Source: Streptomyces sp. NRRL S-87
GTDB lineage: Bacteria > Actinomycetota > Actinomycetes > Streptomycetales > Streptomycetaceae
Assembly: GCF_000719335.1 (NCBI RefSeq)
Contig: NZ_JOGB01000023.1
Coordinates: 30,121 to 94,120 of the forward strand
Direction of reading: 5' to 3'
DNA: 64,000 nt
Shown: positions 16,137 through 24,022 of the stretch, piece by piece
How the letters are laid out: each line of letters starts with the position of its first letter
Position numbering within the stretch: the first letter of the stretch is position 1
Notes under the pieces: generated by a model
The model's database searches: none
What the model saw: the letters and a program-made list of their open reading frames with translations, nothing else
Told to the model about the DNA's origin: nothing
Translations under genes and position numbers: made by a program

Positions 16137-16200
16137 TGCAACCCACAGAAAGAAAGGAGAACTGGGGATGCAACCCTCACAAAGAAAGGAGGAGTTGGGC
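16137..16200 (+). repeat. Tandem 32-bp repeat carrying duplicated Shine-Dalgarno sequences
   Basis: Copies 16137-16168 and 16169-16200 agree at about 26 of 32 positions. Each has AAAGAAAGGAG followed by an ATG (16168, 16201). The downstream short frames have no clear coding character. Confidence 0.6.
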
Positions 16201-16321
16201 ATGTGCCAGCGATTCGCTGGTACGGTTCGGAGAGCCACCGCCGGACCTCATCGGGCTGGACACCTTCAAGGTCCGACAGTGGCTCCCCCCGTCTCGTCAG
16301 TTCCTCGGGAAAGGAAACGAC

Positions 16322-16564
16322 ATGTCGAACGCTACCGTGACCACCCCTCGCCGTCCGGGCCGCATCCCCGTGCTCCACCGGATCCTGGCTGTCGTGGTCG
16401 TCGTGCTCGTTGCCCTCGTCGCGGCACTCTTCACTGGAATCATCGTCTCGACCCTCGGCGAAACGATGCTCGCATCCGTTTGCGCTGGCGGAGGCGCTTT
16501 CATCGCAACCGGAGGATTCGGCATGGCGATCGCCACCTACTTGACCCCCGCCGCCTCGTCCTGA
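16322..16564 (+). CDS. Small two-helix membrane protein
   Basis: The product has 80 residues, starting at ATG 16322 behind GGAAAGGAAA. Two hydrophobic helices are visible (ILAVVVVVLVALVAALFTGI; ASVCAGGGAFIATGGFGMAI). Codon use is normal. It precedes a pair of related membrane-anchored proteins. Family and role are unknown. Confidence 0.65.
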   Translation: MSNATVTTPRRPGRIPVLHRILAVVVVVLVALVAALFTGIIVSTLGETMLASVCAGGGAFIATGGFGMAIATYLTPAASS

Positions 16565-16656
16565 CCCTGGCGTGGCCGCCAAGGGCGCCCGCCACCCTGC
16601 CGGTGGAGGGCCTCAAGGCCCGTTGTCGTTGCTGTCTGTGCGGAAGGATCTGCGGC

Positions 16657-17297
16657 ATGAATCAAGACATGGTCACCGCAGCCATGGGCGCCGCAGGAGC
16701 TGTCGTGGGGGTGCGGCGGTCACTGGGGTCTTTACCGTGCGCTCTGCCCGGCGTCAGGCGGCAGCCGCTGTCCGGGCTGGTCTCGCCCAGGCAGCTGGCA
16801 CCTACCTTGGCCCCCTCGACACAGCACGTCGCATGGCACAGCGGGAGGCGTATGCGCGGCTCCTGACAGCTGCCCATGACTACCAGAAAGCAGCACAGTC
16901 GGTGCTGTGGATGTCCACAGTGATGGATGCCGGCAGGGTGTTCGAACAGGATGGGGCCGAGCTGATGGCCGCCGAAAGGTTCGCGGAGTACCGCCGACGC
17001 ATCACGGCAGTCAACGACGAGGGACTCGTCCGGGCCGCCGCTCAACAGGTGGAGCTTGAGGGGCCGGCCGAGGTCGGGGAGGCTGCGAGGCGGGTGCAGA
17101 AGGCTGCCACCGACCTCGCCCGGGTGCTGGTACTCGCGGGGCTTTCGGACCCGGGCGAAGACATCCCGCCTAACCCACAGCGCTCCGAGACGCTGCATGA
17201 AGCGCTACTTACCGAAGTTGAGCAGTTCACGCACACAGCGCGCGATTACTTGAACCGCCGGGACCACCCTGCCGGCGAGGAGCCAGCCGGGCGGTGA
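16657..17297 (+). pseudogene. Membrane-anchored protein with a frameshift in a G-run
   Basis: A good start (ATG 16657, GGAAGGA eight bases upstream) encodes MNQDMVTAAMGAAGAVVG, then the frame is lost at the five-G run 16707-16711. One extra G would join it to GAAVTGVFTVRSARRQAAAA and the remaining 190 residues ending at 17297. The restored protein has the same plan as the product of 17614-18432: short hydrophobic N-terminus, then a helical domain with VELEGPAEVGEAARRVQKAA. It is either a true decayed copy, a phase-variable homopolymer, or a sequencing error. The in-frame remainder could still be made from an internal start. Function unknown. Confidence 0.6.
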
Positions 17298-17303
17298 GCG
17301 CAG

Positions 17304-17540
17304 GTGTGGGCGTTCGAGATCAAGGCCCACGCGCCGCACTGCCGCGTGCTGTTCACCGTGTACGAGATGAAGCGGCTCGGCCGCGACGCCGCTGAACTCA
17401 CCGGGCGGGCCGCCCGCTCGCGCCACATCGTCCGCGCGGCCCGCATCAGGCCCGTCAGCCGTCCCCCACGGAGATCCCGCGCCCGCAACGGGCGCGGTCT
17501 CCAGCGAGCAAGCAGAGCCAGAGTCGGGCAGCCGAGGTGA
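17304..17540 (+). CDS. Hypothetical small basic protein, possibly truncated
   Basis: A GTG at 17304 opens a 78-residue frame with strong GC3 bias over its first 55 codons (AFEIKAHAPHCRVLFTVYEM). The last part runs through the hairpin at 17470-17502, suggesting the original stop has been lost. No family recognised; it may be a fragment. Confidence 0.38.
   Translation: MWAFEIKAHAPHCRVLFTVYEMKRLGRDAAELTGRAARSRHIVRAARIRPVSRPPRRSRARNGRGLQRASRARVGQPR
17470..17502 (+). terminator. Hairpin with 9-bp GC stem extended by GGAGA/TCTCC
   Basis: CCGCGCCCG 17477-17485 pairs with 17489-17497 (loop CAA) and GGAGA 17470-17474 with 17498-17502. It separates the frameshifted gene from its paralogue. Confidence 0.6.
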
Positions 17541-17613
17541 TTGTCGTAACGGCGGGGCGACGTTCGGCCCGAAACCCCTCCGCAGGCACACCGTTCGGCA
17601 CCATCCTGGGCCC

Positions 17614-18432
17614 ATGCAGTCCGAACTACTGATCGCCCTGGTCGGCGCAGGAAGCGGCATCATCGGCGCCGGCCTTGGGATGCTCGGCGGCCTCCGTCAG
17701 GCCCACGCCGCACAGGCGGCCGCCGAGCGCACCACCCACGCAGCCCACACCCAGTGGCGCAGCAGCACCCGCAGGGACGCCGCGGTCAGCTTCGTCGCGG
17801 CCGCGCACGAAGCTCTGGAGGCCGCCCGCCACACCTGCACGCAGGGCGCCGACCGTGACCTGACCGCCCCTAATGCCGCGCGGCGGGAACTACGCAAGGC
17901 CCTGGCCTTGGTACAGCTCGAAGGCCCCGACAACGTCGCCGAGATCGCCGAGAAGATCCAGAATGACGTGGACAGCACCGTGCTGTTGGTGACGAGCCGC
18001 CACCGGAGGTTCCTGCCCAAACTGCTCCTGCGCGCCGCCGCCGAGCGGGGGGTCGAGGAAGCCCAGGCCGTACGCCGGGAGATGGATCGCGTGGGGCCCC
18101 GGCCCATCGACGGGGCTCTGTGGCGAGCGCTCCGGCAGACTGACGAGCTGACCGCCCGCGAAGTGGGAATGCTGGCCCGCCAGCACTCCAAGCGGCTCCA
18201 GGACGAGGCCCGCTCCCTGAACGCGGGACCCGCGACACCTTTGGAGCCGGAGGGGGAGCAGGAGCCCGATCCGCGCCAGCGGCCCTTCGCCGAGTCCTAC
18301 CAGGATCACCGCAAAGCCCTCCGGGAATTCAGCGCCGCCGTCAGGGACTCCCTCGACGTACCTGGGGGAGCCGCTCCAGCTCCTGTCGGCCCGGCAGAGG
18401 AGCGGGCCCGCGAGCTGCGCGCAGTGTCCTGA
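17614..18432 (+). CDS. Membrane-anchored helical protein, paralogue of the upstream frameshifted gene
   Basis: The product has 272 residues. Residues 5-30 form one membrane helix (LLIALVGAGSGIIGAGLGML). The remainder is charged and helical and includes QLEGPDNVAEIAEKIQNDVD, which parallels the neighbouring copy, followed by a Pro/Glu-rich tail. The topology suggests an N-terminal anchor with a cytoplasmic domain. I do not recognise a named family and assign no function. Confidence 0.72.
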   Translation: MQSELLIALVGAGSGIIGAGLGMLGGLRQAHAAQAAAERTTHAAHTQWRSSTRRDAAVSFVAAAHEALEAARHTCTQGADRDLTAPNAARRELRKALALVQLEGPDNVAEIAEKIQNDVDSTVLLVTSRHRRFLPKLLLRAAAERGVEEAQAVRREMDRVGPRPIDGALWRALRQTDELTAREVGMLARQHSKRLQDEARSLNAGPATPLEPEGEQEPDPRQRPFAESYQDHRKALREFSAAVRDSLDVPGGAAPAPVGPAEERARELRAVS

Positions 18433-18514
18433 ACGATGACCGTCGGACGGGCCGCACCGGCGGAACCCGCCCGGGGTGCCCGGATGCCTGGCCAGCTCAG
18501 CCCGCCTTAGGCCC

Positions 18515-18556
18515 ATTCAGCGCGGCCAGCAGCCGCTCGTCGTAGCCGGCGGCGCC
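18515..18556 (-). pseudogene. Fragment of the C-terminus of a recombinase-like gene
   Basis: 18518-18552 is identical over 35 bp to 24035-24069, the end of the recombinase-like gene (residues AGYDERLLAAL). The reading frame closes shortly after. It is a scar of an earlier copy or of recombination between the two loci. Confidence 0.6.
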
Positions 18557-18608
18557 AGGCCGCCTCAGGCAGTAGCAGGACACTCTTCCCTCCTGGAGCC
18601 GTCACACC

Positions 18609-20642
18609 ATGAGCACACTCGCACCGTCGGCATCGTCGGCACCGTCGTGGGCGCACTGCGCCCACCGCGCCCACCCCACCGATCCCGTCGGCTGCCGAGG
18701 CATCCATGTCCCCGGTCATACCGCCTGCCTCGCCCACTTGACCGATACCGACCGCGACACCTACCTGGCCAGCCTGACCCCCGGCGCCGACATCGACCAC
18801 CGCGGCACCCCCATCACCGAGGACCTCCTCGACCGCCTCCTCAACGCCGTTCGGGACCCCACCACCACGCACCCCCACCTCGGGACCGCCCAGTTCGACG
18901 AGGCTCAGTTCTCCGGCAGCGCGCAGTTCGACGAGGCTCAGTTCTCCGGCACCGCGCAGTTCGACGGTGCACAGTTCTCCGGTGACGCCTGGTTCAGCCA
19001 GGCGCGGTTCTCCGGTGACGCCTGGTTCAGCCAGGCACGGTTCTCCGACACCACCGGATTTGAAGGAGCACGGTTCTCCGGCAGAGTTTGGTTCGACGGT
19101 GCGCATTTCTCCGACACCGCCCACTTCAGCCAGGCGCGGTTCTCCGGGAAAGTCTTGTTCGGCGAGGCGCGGTTCTCCGGTGACGCCGTGTTCGGCCAGG
19201 TGTGGTTCTCCGACGTCGCTGACTTCGGCGAGGCGCGGTTCTCCGGTAACGCCGTGTTCGGCCAGGCGCGGTTTTCCGACGTCGCCCGGTTTACCCAGGC
19301 CCAGTTCTCCGGCAACGCCTGGTTCGCCTGGGCGCGTTTCTCCGGCGTCGCCCTGTTTGACGAGGCGCAGTTCTCCGACGACGCCCTGTTTGACGAGGCG
19401 CAGTTCTCCGACGCCCAGTTCGGCGGGGCACGGTTCTCCGACGACACCCAGTTCGGCGGGGCACGGTTCTCCGGCGACGCCCAGTTCGGCGCACAGTTCT
19501 TGGTGGCTTCGCGGTGGGGGCCGGTGGTGTGCACGGGGATGGTGGATTTGTCAGGGGCAGTGTTCGGGGCGCCCGTCACGCTGGAGGTCACAGCTGAGCA
19601 GGTGCTGTGTACGCGGACCCGTTGGCAGTCCACCGCGACCGTCCGGGTTCGCCATGCTTCTGTGGATCTCGGGCATGCGGTGCTGGAGGCACCTCTTGCC
19701 GTCACCGCTCACCCGACGCCGTTCACCACTGCATTCGGCCAAATCTTGGATGAGAGCACGTTCCCGGGGAGCGGGGCGGTGCGGGTGGTGTCGGTGCAGG
19801 GTGTGGACGCCGCGCATCTGGTACTGACCGACACCGACCTGTCCGACTGCCTGTTCTCCGGAGCCTTCCATCTCGACCAGCTCCGATTGGAGGGCCGCAC
19901 CACCCTCGCTTCCACCCCCACCGGCTGGCACCTCAAGGGCATAGCTCCGGTTCGCTGGACCCGCCGGCGCACGCTGGCCGAGGAGCAGCACTGGCGGGCG
20001 CGGACCGCCGGACAGTCCCCCACACCTATCGGCGCCCCGCCCGAGCCCCGCCGTTGGCGTACCGGCCCGCACCACCCCGACCCCGCCCGGACGCCCGACC
20101 CCGACGACGTCGCCCCCCTGTACCGGCAACTCCGCAAGGCGTTCGAGGACGGCAAGAACGAACCCGGCGCCGCCGACTTCTACTACGGCGAGTGCGAGAT
20201 GCGCCGCCACGACCACACCGGCACCCCGAAAGCCGAACGACGCCTGCTGTGGGCCTACTGGCTGCTCTCCGGCTACGGCCTGCGCGCCGGCCGCACCCTG
20301 GGCTGGCTCGCGGCCGCCATGCTCGCCACCATCGTGCTGTTGATGGCCTTCGGCCTCCCCGTGTCGTCCCCGAAACAGGAAGCCACCGGCACCGTTCCGG
20401 CGGGCGGCGGCACCGTCACCTTCATCATCGACAAGCCGGACGTGAAGAACCCCACCCGGGATAGGTTCACCAGCAGGCGCTTCGACAAGGCTCTGAACGT
20501 CACGCTCAACTCCGTGGTCTTCCGCTCTAGCGGCCAGGACCTCACTACCACCGGCACCTACATCGAGATGACCTCCCGCATCCTCGAACCCGGCCTCCTC
20601 GCCCTCGCCGTCCTCGCCGTCCGGGGACGCATCAAACGCTGA
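18609..20642 (+). CDS. Pentapeptide-repeat membrane protein
   Basis: The product has 677 residues. Residues about 16-46 contain a Cys/His cluster (CAHRAHPTDPVGC, then CLAHL). Residues 94-300 are about 19 decapeptide units of the form xxFxxAxFSG/D, i.e. paired pentapeptides folding as a right-handed quadrilateral beta-helix. A non-repetitive domain follows. The C-terminus has one strong membrane helix near 560-580 (LGWLAAAMLATIVLLMAFGL) and a second hydrophobic end. Similar proteins are common in Streptomyces. The repeats might act as a sensor or scaffold, while DNA-mimic functions known for some soluble pentapeptide proteins need not apply. The DNA also repeats with a 30-bp period from about 18886 to 19500. 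Confidence 0.82.
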   Translation: MSTLAPSASSAPSWAHCAHRAHPTDPVGCRGIHVPGHTACLAHLTDTDRDTYLASLTPGADIDHRGTPITEDLLDRLLNAVRDPTTTHPHLGTAQFDEAQFSGSAQFDEAQFSGTAQFDGAQFSGDAWFSQARFSGDAWFSQARFSDTTGFEGARFSGRVWFDGAHFSDTAHFSQARFSGKVLFGEARFSGDAVFGQVWFSDVADFGEARFSGNAVFGQARFSDVARFTQAQFSGNAWFAWARFSGVALFDEAQFSDDALFDEAQFSDAQFGGARFSDDTQFGGARFSGDAQFGAQFLVASRWGPVVCTGMVDLSGAVFGAPVTLEVTAEQVLCTRTRWQSTATVRVRHASVDLGHAVLEAPLAVTAHPTPFTTAFGQILDESTFPGSGAVRVVSVQGVDAAHLVLTDTDLSDCLFSGAFHLDQLRLEGRTTLASTPTGWHLKGIAPVRWTRRRTLAEEQHWRARTAGQSPTPIGAPPEPRRWRTGPHHPDPARTPDPDDVAPLYRQLRKAFEDGKNEPGAADFYYGECEMRRHDHTGTPKAERRLLWAYWLLSGYGLRAGRTLGWLAAAMLATIVLLMAFGLPVSSPKQEATGTVPAGGGTVTFIIDKPDVKNPTRDRFTSRRFDKALNVTLNSVVFRSSGQDLTTTGTYIEMTSRILEPGLLALAVLAVRGRIKR

Positions 20643-20670
20643 TCACCCAACCGACCGAGCGTGTTCGAAA

Positions 20671-20697
20671 AGTGCGCCGCGCTCTGCGCGGCGCACT
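20671..20697 (+). terminator. Perfect 12-bp hairpin after the pentapeptide gene
   Basis: AGTGCGCCGCGC 20671-20682 pairs with 20686-20697 with a 3-nt loop, 29 bases after the stop. The rest of 20698-20955 shows no gene. Confidence 0.75.
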
Positions 20698-20955
20698 ACC
20701 CTCTCGGCACGGCAAGACGCGCACGTCTCCCGCCGACACCGGCGCCCACGCCGCGCGGAGTGATCAAGTACGACACGCCGTTCGAGGCACGGCTTCTACC
20801 GGCGGCGCAGATCCTTCACCAGTACCAACCGCGAGGTCGGAGTGACTCCGTCAGCTACCAGGTACATGCCGAGATGGTCCCACGGAGCCTGAGGCCACCT
20901 CGACCCCATTCAGCAGCTGATCAACGGCCCAGACGTTAAAGATCAAGCTAGGGGA

Positions 20956-20978
20956 TGCGCCCCTATTCAAGGGGTGCA
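20956..20978 (-). terminator. Short hairpin next to the stop of the DUF4238 gene
   Basis: CCCCT 20960-20964 pairs with AGGGG 20970-20974, extended by weaker pairs to 20956/20978. It lies directly after the TAG at 20979-20981. Confidence 0.45.
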
Positions 20979-21923
20979 CTATTCCTCGGGGAGGAACTGG
21001 CGGGGGTCGGTGAACTCCACCTCTCGCTCGCGGTGAGGAGGCAGCGACAGACCCTTCAGCGGATTGTCGTCGGGGTGGTGGAAGATGTGACAGCGGGCCT
21101 CCTGGACGATCCTCTGGTTGAGGGAGCTGGCGAGGGGGGCGTCGCCGCGAATCTGGATGTCCCCGAGCTGATCGTTGGTCATGATCAGTCCGACTCGGCG
21201 GTCCAGAGCGACGAGCACTCCACCGGCGGTCGCCGTGCCGATTGGCAGTTGTGAGTTCTGGCCAAGGGGCTTCATGAGGACGACGGGGGTATCGGTGGTG
21301 ACCAGCGACTCTCTCTGGAAGTGGATCAGGTTCCAGCTCCGGCCGTAGAACTGCCACGCGGTTCCTCGGAACAGTCGGTCCATCGTGAAGATGTGATCGT
21401 TCTGGTGGGGATCCAGGGTGTAGTCGTCGAAGTCGGTCATCAGCTCCCATGCCTCGTCGACCTCAGCTTCCGAGACCGTCCTGCCCTCGACGGCTTCGAG
21501 CGCCTCGCGCATGCCGTCCCAGCCCTTGACTGCGATCTCCAGCTTCAAGGACATGTCGGCGATTTCGCTGCTGACCTGCCGTGCCGCTGGTGTGCGGAGG
21601 TACTGCATGGCCGCCCATGCTGATACTGCCTCTCGCGTTTCGGGAGGGATGGGCCAGGCACTCCCATCCACGAGTGAGCTGATCGCCGGTGCGGCGGCGT
21701 TCTCCACGCGGCTCAGGCTTTCCTCGATCTCGTCGGTCATCGTTCCGTCGGCGGTCTCCACCATGTAGAAGTCCTTGACGACGGTCGTGCTCTTGGTGGA
21801 GACGAGCTTGCTCGGACCGTCCGGGACCGTGGTGCGGATTACCTGTTTGGTGCCGTTGGCGAAGCGGTTGAGGTAGAAGCGCGGGACGGTGTGGTGGTCG
21901 TGCTTGGTCGGTCGGTTGATCGT
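20979..21923 (-). CDS. DUF4238 domain protein without a standard start codon
   Basis: The frame encodes about 314 residues with the DUF4238 signature KHDHHTVPRFYLNRFANG near the N-terminus and a conserved acidic/hydrophobic core. No ATG, GTG or TTG lies just before this motif. A ribosome-binding-like GGGAG precedes ACG-ATC codons at 21918-21923, so initiation could use ATC or ACG, or the start has mutated. An in-frame GTG about 250 bp upstream would add a poorly coding extension. DUF4238 function is unsettled; members are sporadic in mobile and accessory DNA. GC is lower than in the neighbours. Confidence 0.68.
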   Translation of the reverse strand, partial: TINRPTKHDHHTVPRFYLNRFANGTKQVIRTTVPDGPSKLVSTKSTTVVKDFYMVETADGTMTDEIEESLSRVENAAAPAISSLVDGSAWPIPPETREAVSAWAAMQYLRTPAARQVSSEIADMSLKLEIAVKGWDGMREALEAVEGRTVSEAEVDEAWELMTDFDDYTLDPHQNDHIFTMDRLFRGTAWQFYGRSWNLIHFQRESLVTTDTPVVLMKPLGQNSQLPIGTATAGGVLVALDRRVGLIMTNDQLGDIQIRGDAPLASSLNQRIVQEARCHIFHHPDDNPLKGLSLPPHREREVEFTDPRQFLPEE

Positions 21924-22229
21924 GAACTCCCAGTCTCTTGATTGCGGGCAGCAAGGTAGTCGGTCCAGTCGCGTCTGGCGCGCAGAAGCGACGCCGATAG
22001 CGCCCGCTACGCACGCGAGCCTGCGGGTAGGGCCAGACCGGTCGCGCCTGTCCGGCCCGTCCCAGCCGCTGAACTGCACAGGAGGGATTCCGCGGCGTCC
22101 GGTTCCGGGGGCGGCGTGCGGTCGGCATCCCCTCCAAAGCCCATCAACGCCCGGCGCGTTCGTGAACACGGAGAGTAGCGACTGTGTGCATACTGTGACG
22201 GCTGTGCTGCTCGTACTCAGGAGGCCGCA
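21924..22229. promoter_or_regulatory. Divergent intergenic region between DUF4238 and nuclease genes
   Basis: This 306-bp gap carries no convincing gene. The part next to the nuclease gene (about 22160-22200) is less GC-rich and probably contains its promoter, but I cannot assign -35/-10 boxes confidently. Confidence 0.4.
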
Positions 22230-23267
22230 TTGCGCACACGCGCCATCGTCACTGCTCTGGCCGCCCTCGCCGCCACAACGGCCGGGCTTGGGGCCCCGGC
22301 CGCGGCCGCCACCCCACCAGGCCCCCCGGGCACGCTTGCCGCGGCGGCGCCGCCCGATGAGGGCACTCGTGTGGTCACCACATGGGATCCGCCCGGCCGG
22401 CCTGTGGCGGCCGCGGCGGCAGTTGAGTGCCCGGAGCTGGCGCGCACCACCAACTGCGAGATGCACACCATCCACGGCGACATCATCCAGGACGGCGTGA
22501 TCACCGGCGGATCGGACTCGGTCATGCTCGCCACCTGGGGCACCCACCCCAAGCAACGCGCCTTCACCGCCAGCATCCACATCACGGTCGTCTCGGCTTA
22601 CGGCACCGGAGTGGGCATCTCGGACATCACCACTGCCGCCTGTACCGCGCCCTGCCAGGCAAGTGGGCAAGTCGTCGGAGCACCGGCCGCGCCCGGCGTG
22701 GAGTACTCAGGCATCCTCACCTTCACCGACGCCGTCGCCCGCGGCAGCCGTCACGAAAACATCCCCGTCTTCACCACCACGCCGGTGCTCCCCGCAGGCT
22801 ACGAGACCATCGCCGGCAGCGGCCGCGCCTCCACCAAAATCCGCTGCGACGAGGAACTTCGCGGTGTAGGCGCCGGCTGCGTACTGCCCGAGTTCACCCC
22901 CACCGTGGACATGTCCGGCCTGGAGGCGATCTCCAAGAACATCCGCGGCATCCAGCAGCGCGGCGGCTACGGCATCCCCGGCGACCACGCCCGCGCCCTG
23001 CACCGCCTCACCAACGCCTCCACCATCCGCTCCAACCGCCGTTCCGTCTGCGCCCGCAGCATCACCGGAGCGCCCCCGGAAACGGGCCTGCAGTGCGACG
23101 AGTACCCCTTCGCCTCCACCAAGGAAGGCGGCACCGCACTGGGCACCTTCTACCGCGGCTGGGACTGGGTCCCCGCCAAAGAGAACAGCGACCAGGGCTA
23201 CATGCTGAGCATCCTCTACCGCAACAACCGCGTCCTGGACGGCGACGAATTCTGGGTCCGCGTCTGA
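22230..23267 (+). CDS. Secreted NucA/NucB-type deoxyribonuclease
   Basis: The product has 345 residues. TTG 22230 is the start because AGGAGG stands five bases upstream. Residues 1-30 are a Sec signal peptide (IVTALAALAATTAGLGAPAA). The C-terminal 120 residues carry the NucA/NucB signature (CDEYPFASTKEGG) with surrounding Cys residues that likely form disulfides. Family members are extracellular DNases of Bacillus and actinomycetes. Here it may degrade competitor or extracellular DNA, or act with mating. The next gene follows after 107 bp in the same direction. Confidence 0.82.
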   Translation: MRTRAIVTALAALAATTAGLGAPAAAATPPGPPGTLAAAAPPDEGTRVVTTWDPPGRPVAAAAAVECPELARTTNCEMHTIHGDIIQDGVITGGSDSVMLATWGTHPKQRAFTASIHITVVSAYGTGVGISDITTAACTAPCQASGQVVGAPAAPGVEYSGILTFTDAVARGSRHENIPVFTTTPVLPAGYETIAGSGRASTKIRCDEELRGVGAGCVLPEFTPTVDMSGLEAISKNIRGIQQRGGYGIPGDHARALHRLTNASTIRSNRRSVCARSITGAPPETGLQCDEYPFASTKEGGTALGTFYRGWDWVPAKENSDQGYMLSILYRNNRVLDGDEFWVRV

Positions 23268-23374
23268 CCACAACCCACCCCAAGTACCGGCCCGGCAGAC
23301 TCCCCCTGCACGCCCAGGGGCCACAGGCTTCCCCTGCCGGGCCGGTACCCGCCCGACGACAGGAGGTCTCTGCC

Positions 23375-23764
23375 GTGTCGACGCTGCTGGTCCGCACCGA
23401 CTTCACCCAACCCCACGCCTGGCAGAAGCTGTGCGCGACGCTCCAGACCCCCACCCGTGAGGGGTTCCAGGCCGACGTCGTGACCATCGACGACCCCGTC
23501 TACCAAGGTCTGACACCCGAGCAGGTCCTTCAGCGGGCCCCGACAGACCCCCAAGACCGCCTGATCGCCGTCGCCGATACGCCCGCCCTCAGCACCCCCG
23601 ACCTGCCGCTGCTGGTCATCGACCTCCTCGAGGAGGGGCCGCAGAACCTGCGGGTCATCGCCGCCCAGCTCTGGTCCATCGACAACAACCTCTCCCTGGG
23701 GAACATGGACTACGAGGAGTTCGCCGAAGCAGCCGACGACCACGGCGTCTACCGCGGCCTGTGA
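23375..23764 (+). CDS. DUF6924 domain protein next to the nuclease gene
   Basis: The product has 129 residues, GTG 23375 with AGGAGG eight bases upstream. The sequence STLLVRTDFTQPHAWQKLC and IDDPVYQGLTPEQVL fits DUF6924. It is small, acidic and lacks a signal peptide. Its position after a secreted nuclease suggests a functional pair, possibly an immunity or cytosolic partner, but no evidence beyond adjacency is visible. Confidence 0.75.
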   Translation: MSTLLVRTDFTQPHAWQKLCATLQTPTREGFQADVVTIDDPVYQGLTPEQVLQRAPTDPQDRLIAVADTPALSTPDLPLLVIDLLEEGPQNLRVIAAQLWSIDNNLSLGNMDYEEFAEAADDHGVYRGL

Positions 23765-24022
23765 CCACTCCACACACGAGCATCACCACGCCATCCCCAC
23801 ACGCGACACCAGCGACGTCCCCCGCACCACCGCCTGCGCCAAGAGCACCCGGCCGGCTGTGGGCCGCTTGACCTGCCTGCCGCACGCCGCCGCGCCCGGA
23901 CCCGACCCTCAGGTGAGGGGGGACCCCTCGGCCCCCGTCCAGGGCGCGGGCACGCCACACTTTGATGCGCCCGCACGTGACACCCCGTCGGGTACCGGAA
24001 GCGGGGTCTACTCCGCTCGGGG

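Larger units (their letters stand above)
14578..16321. other. Palindrome-rich non-coding region after the initiator gene
   Basis: I see no intact gene in this 1.7 kb. It holds a cluster of perfect inverted repeats between 14830 and 15430, tandem CCCCAACCCG units near 14839-14862, a hairpin pairing 14903-14914 with 14931-14942, another pairing GTGCCGAC near 15006 with GTCGGCAC near 15025, and gene remnants after 15510 (a sufB-like fragment and an open stretch near 15630-15830 encoding LTGSVGELLITHG). Candidates are replication or transfer cis-acting DNA. Confidence 0.6.

Noticed and set aside
16168..16866. Long plus-strand frame starting at the tandem repeat
   Set aside because: Most of it is an out-of-frame shadow of the membrane protein at 16322 and of the following gene.
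18886..19500. CRISPR-like or satellite repeat array
   Set aside because: The 30-bp period is explained by decapeptide coding in one open frame; there are no unique spacers and no cas genes.
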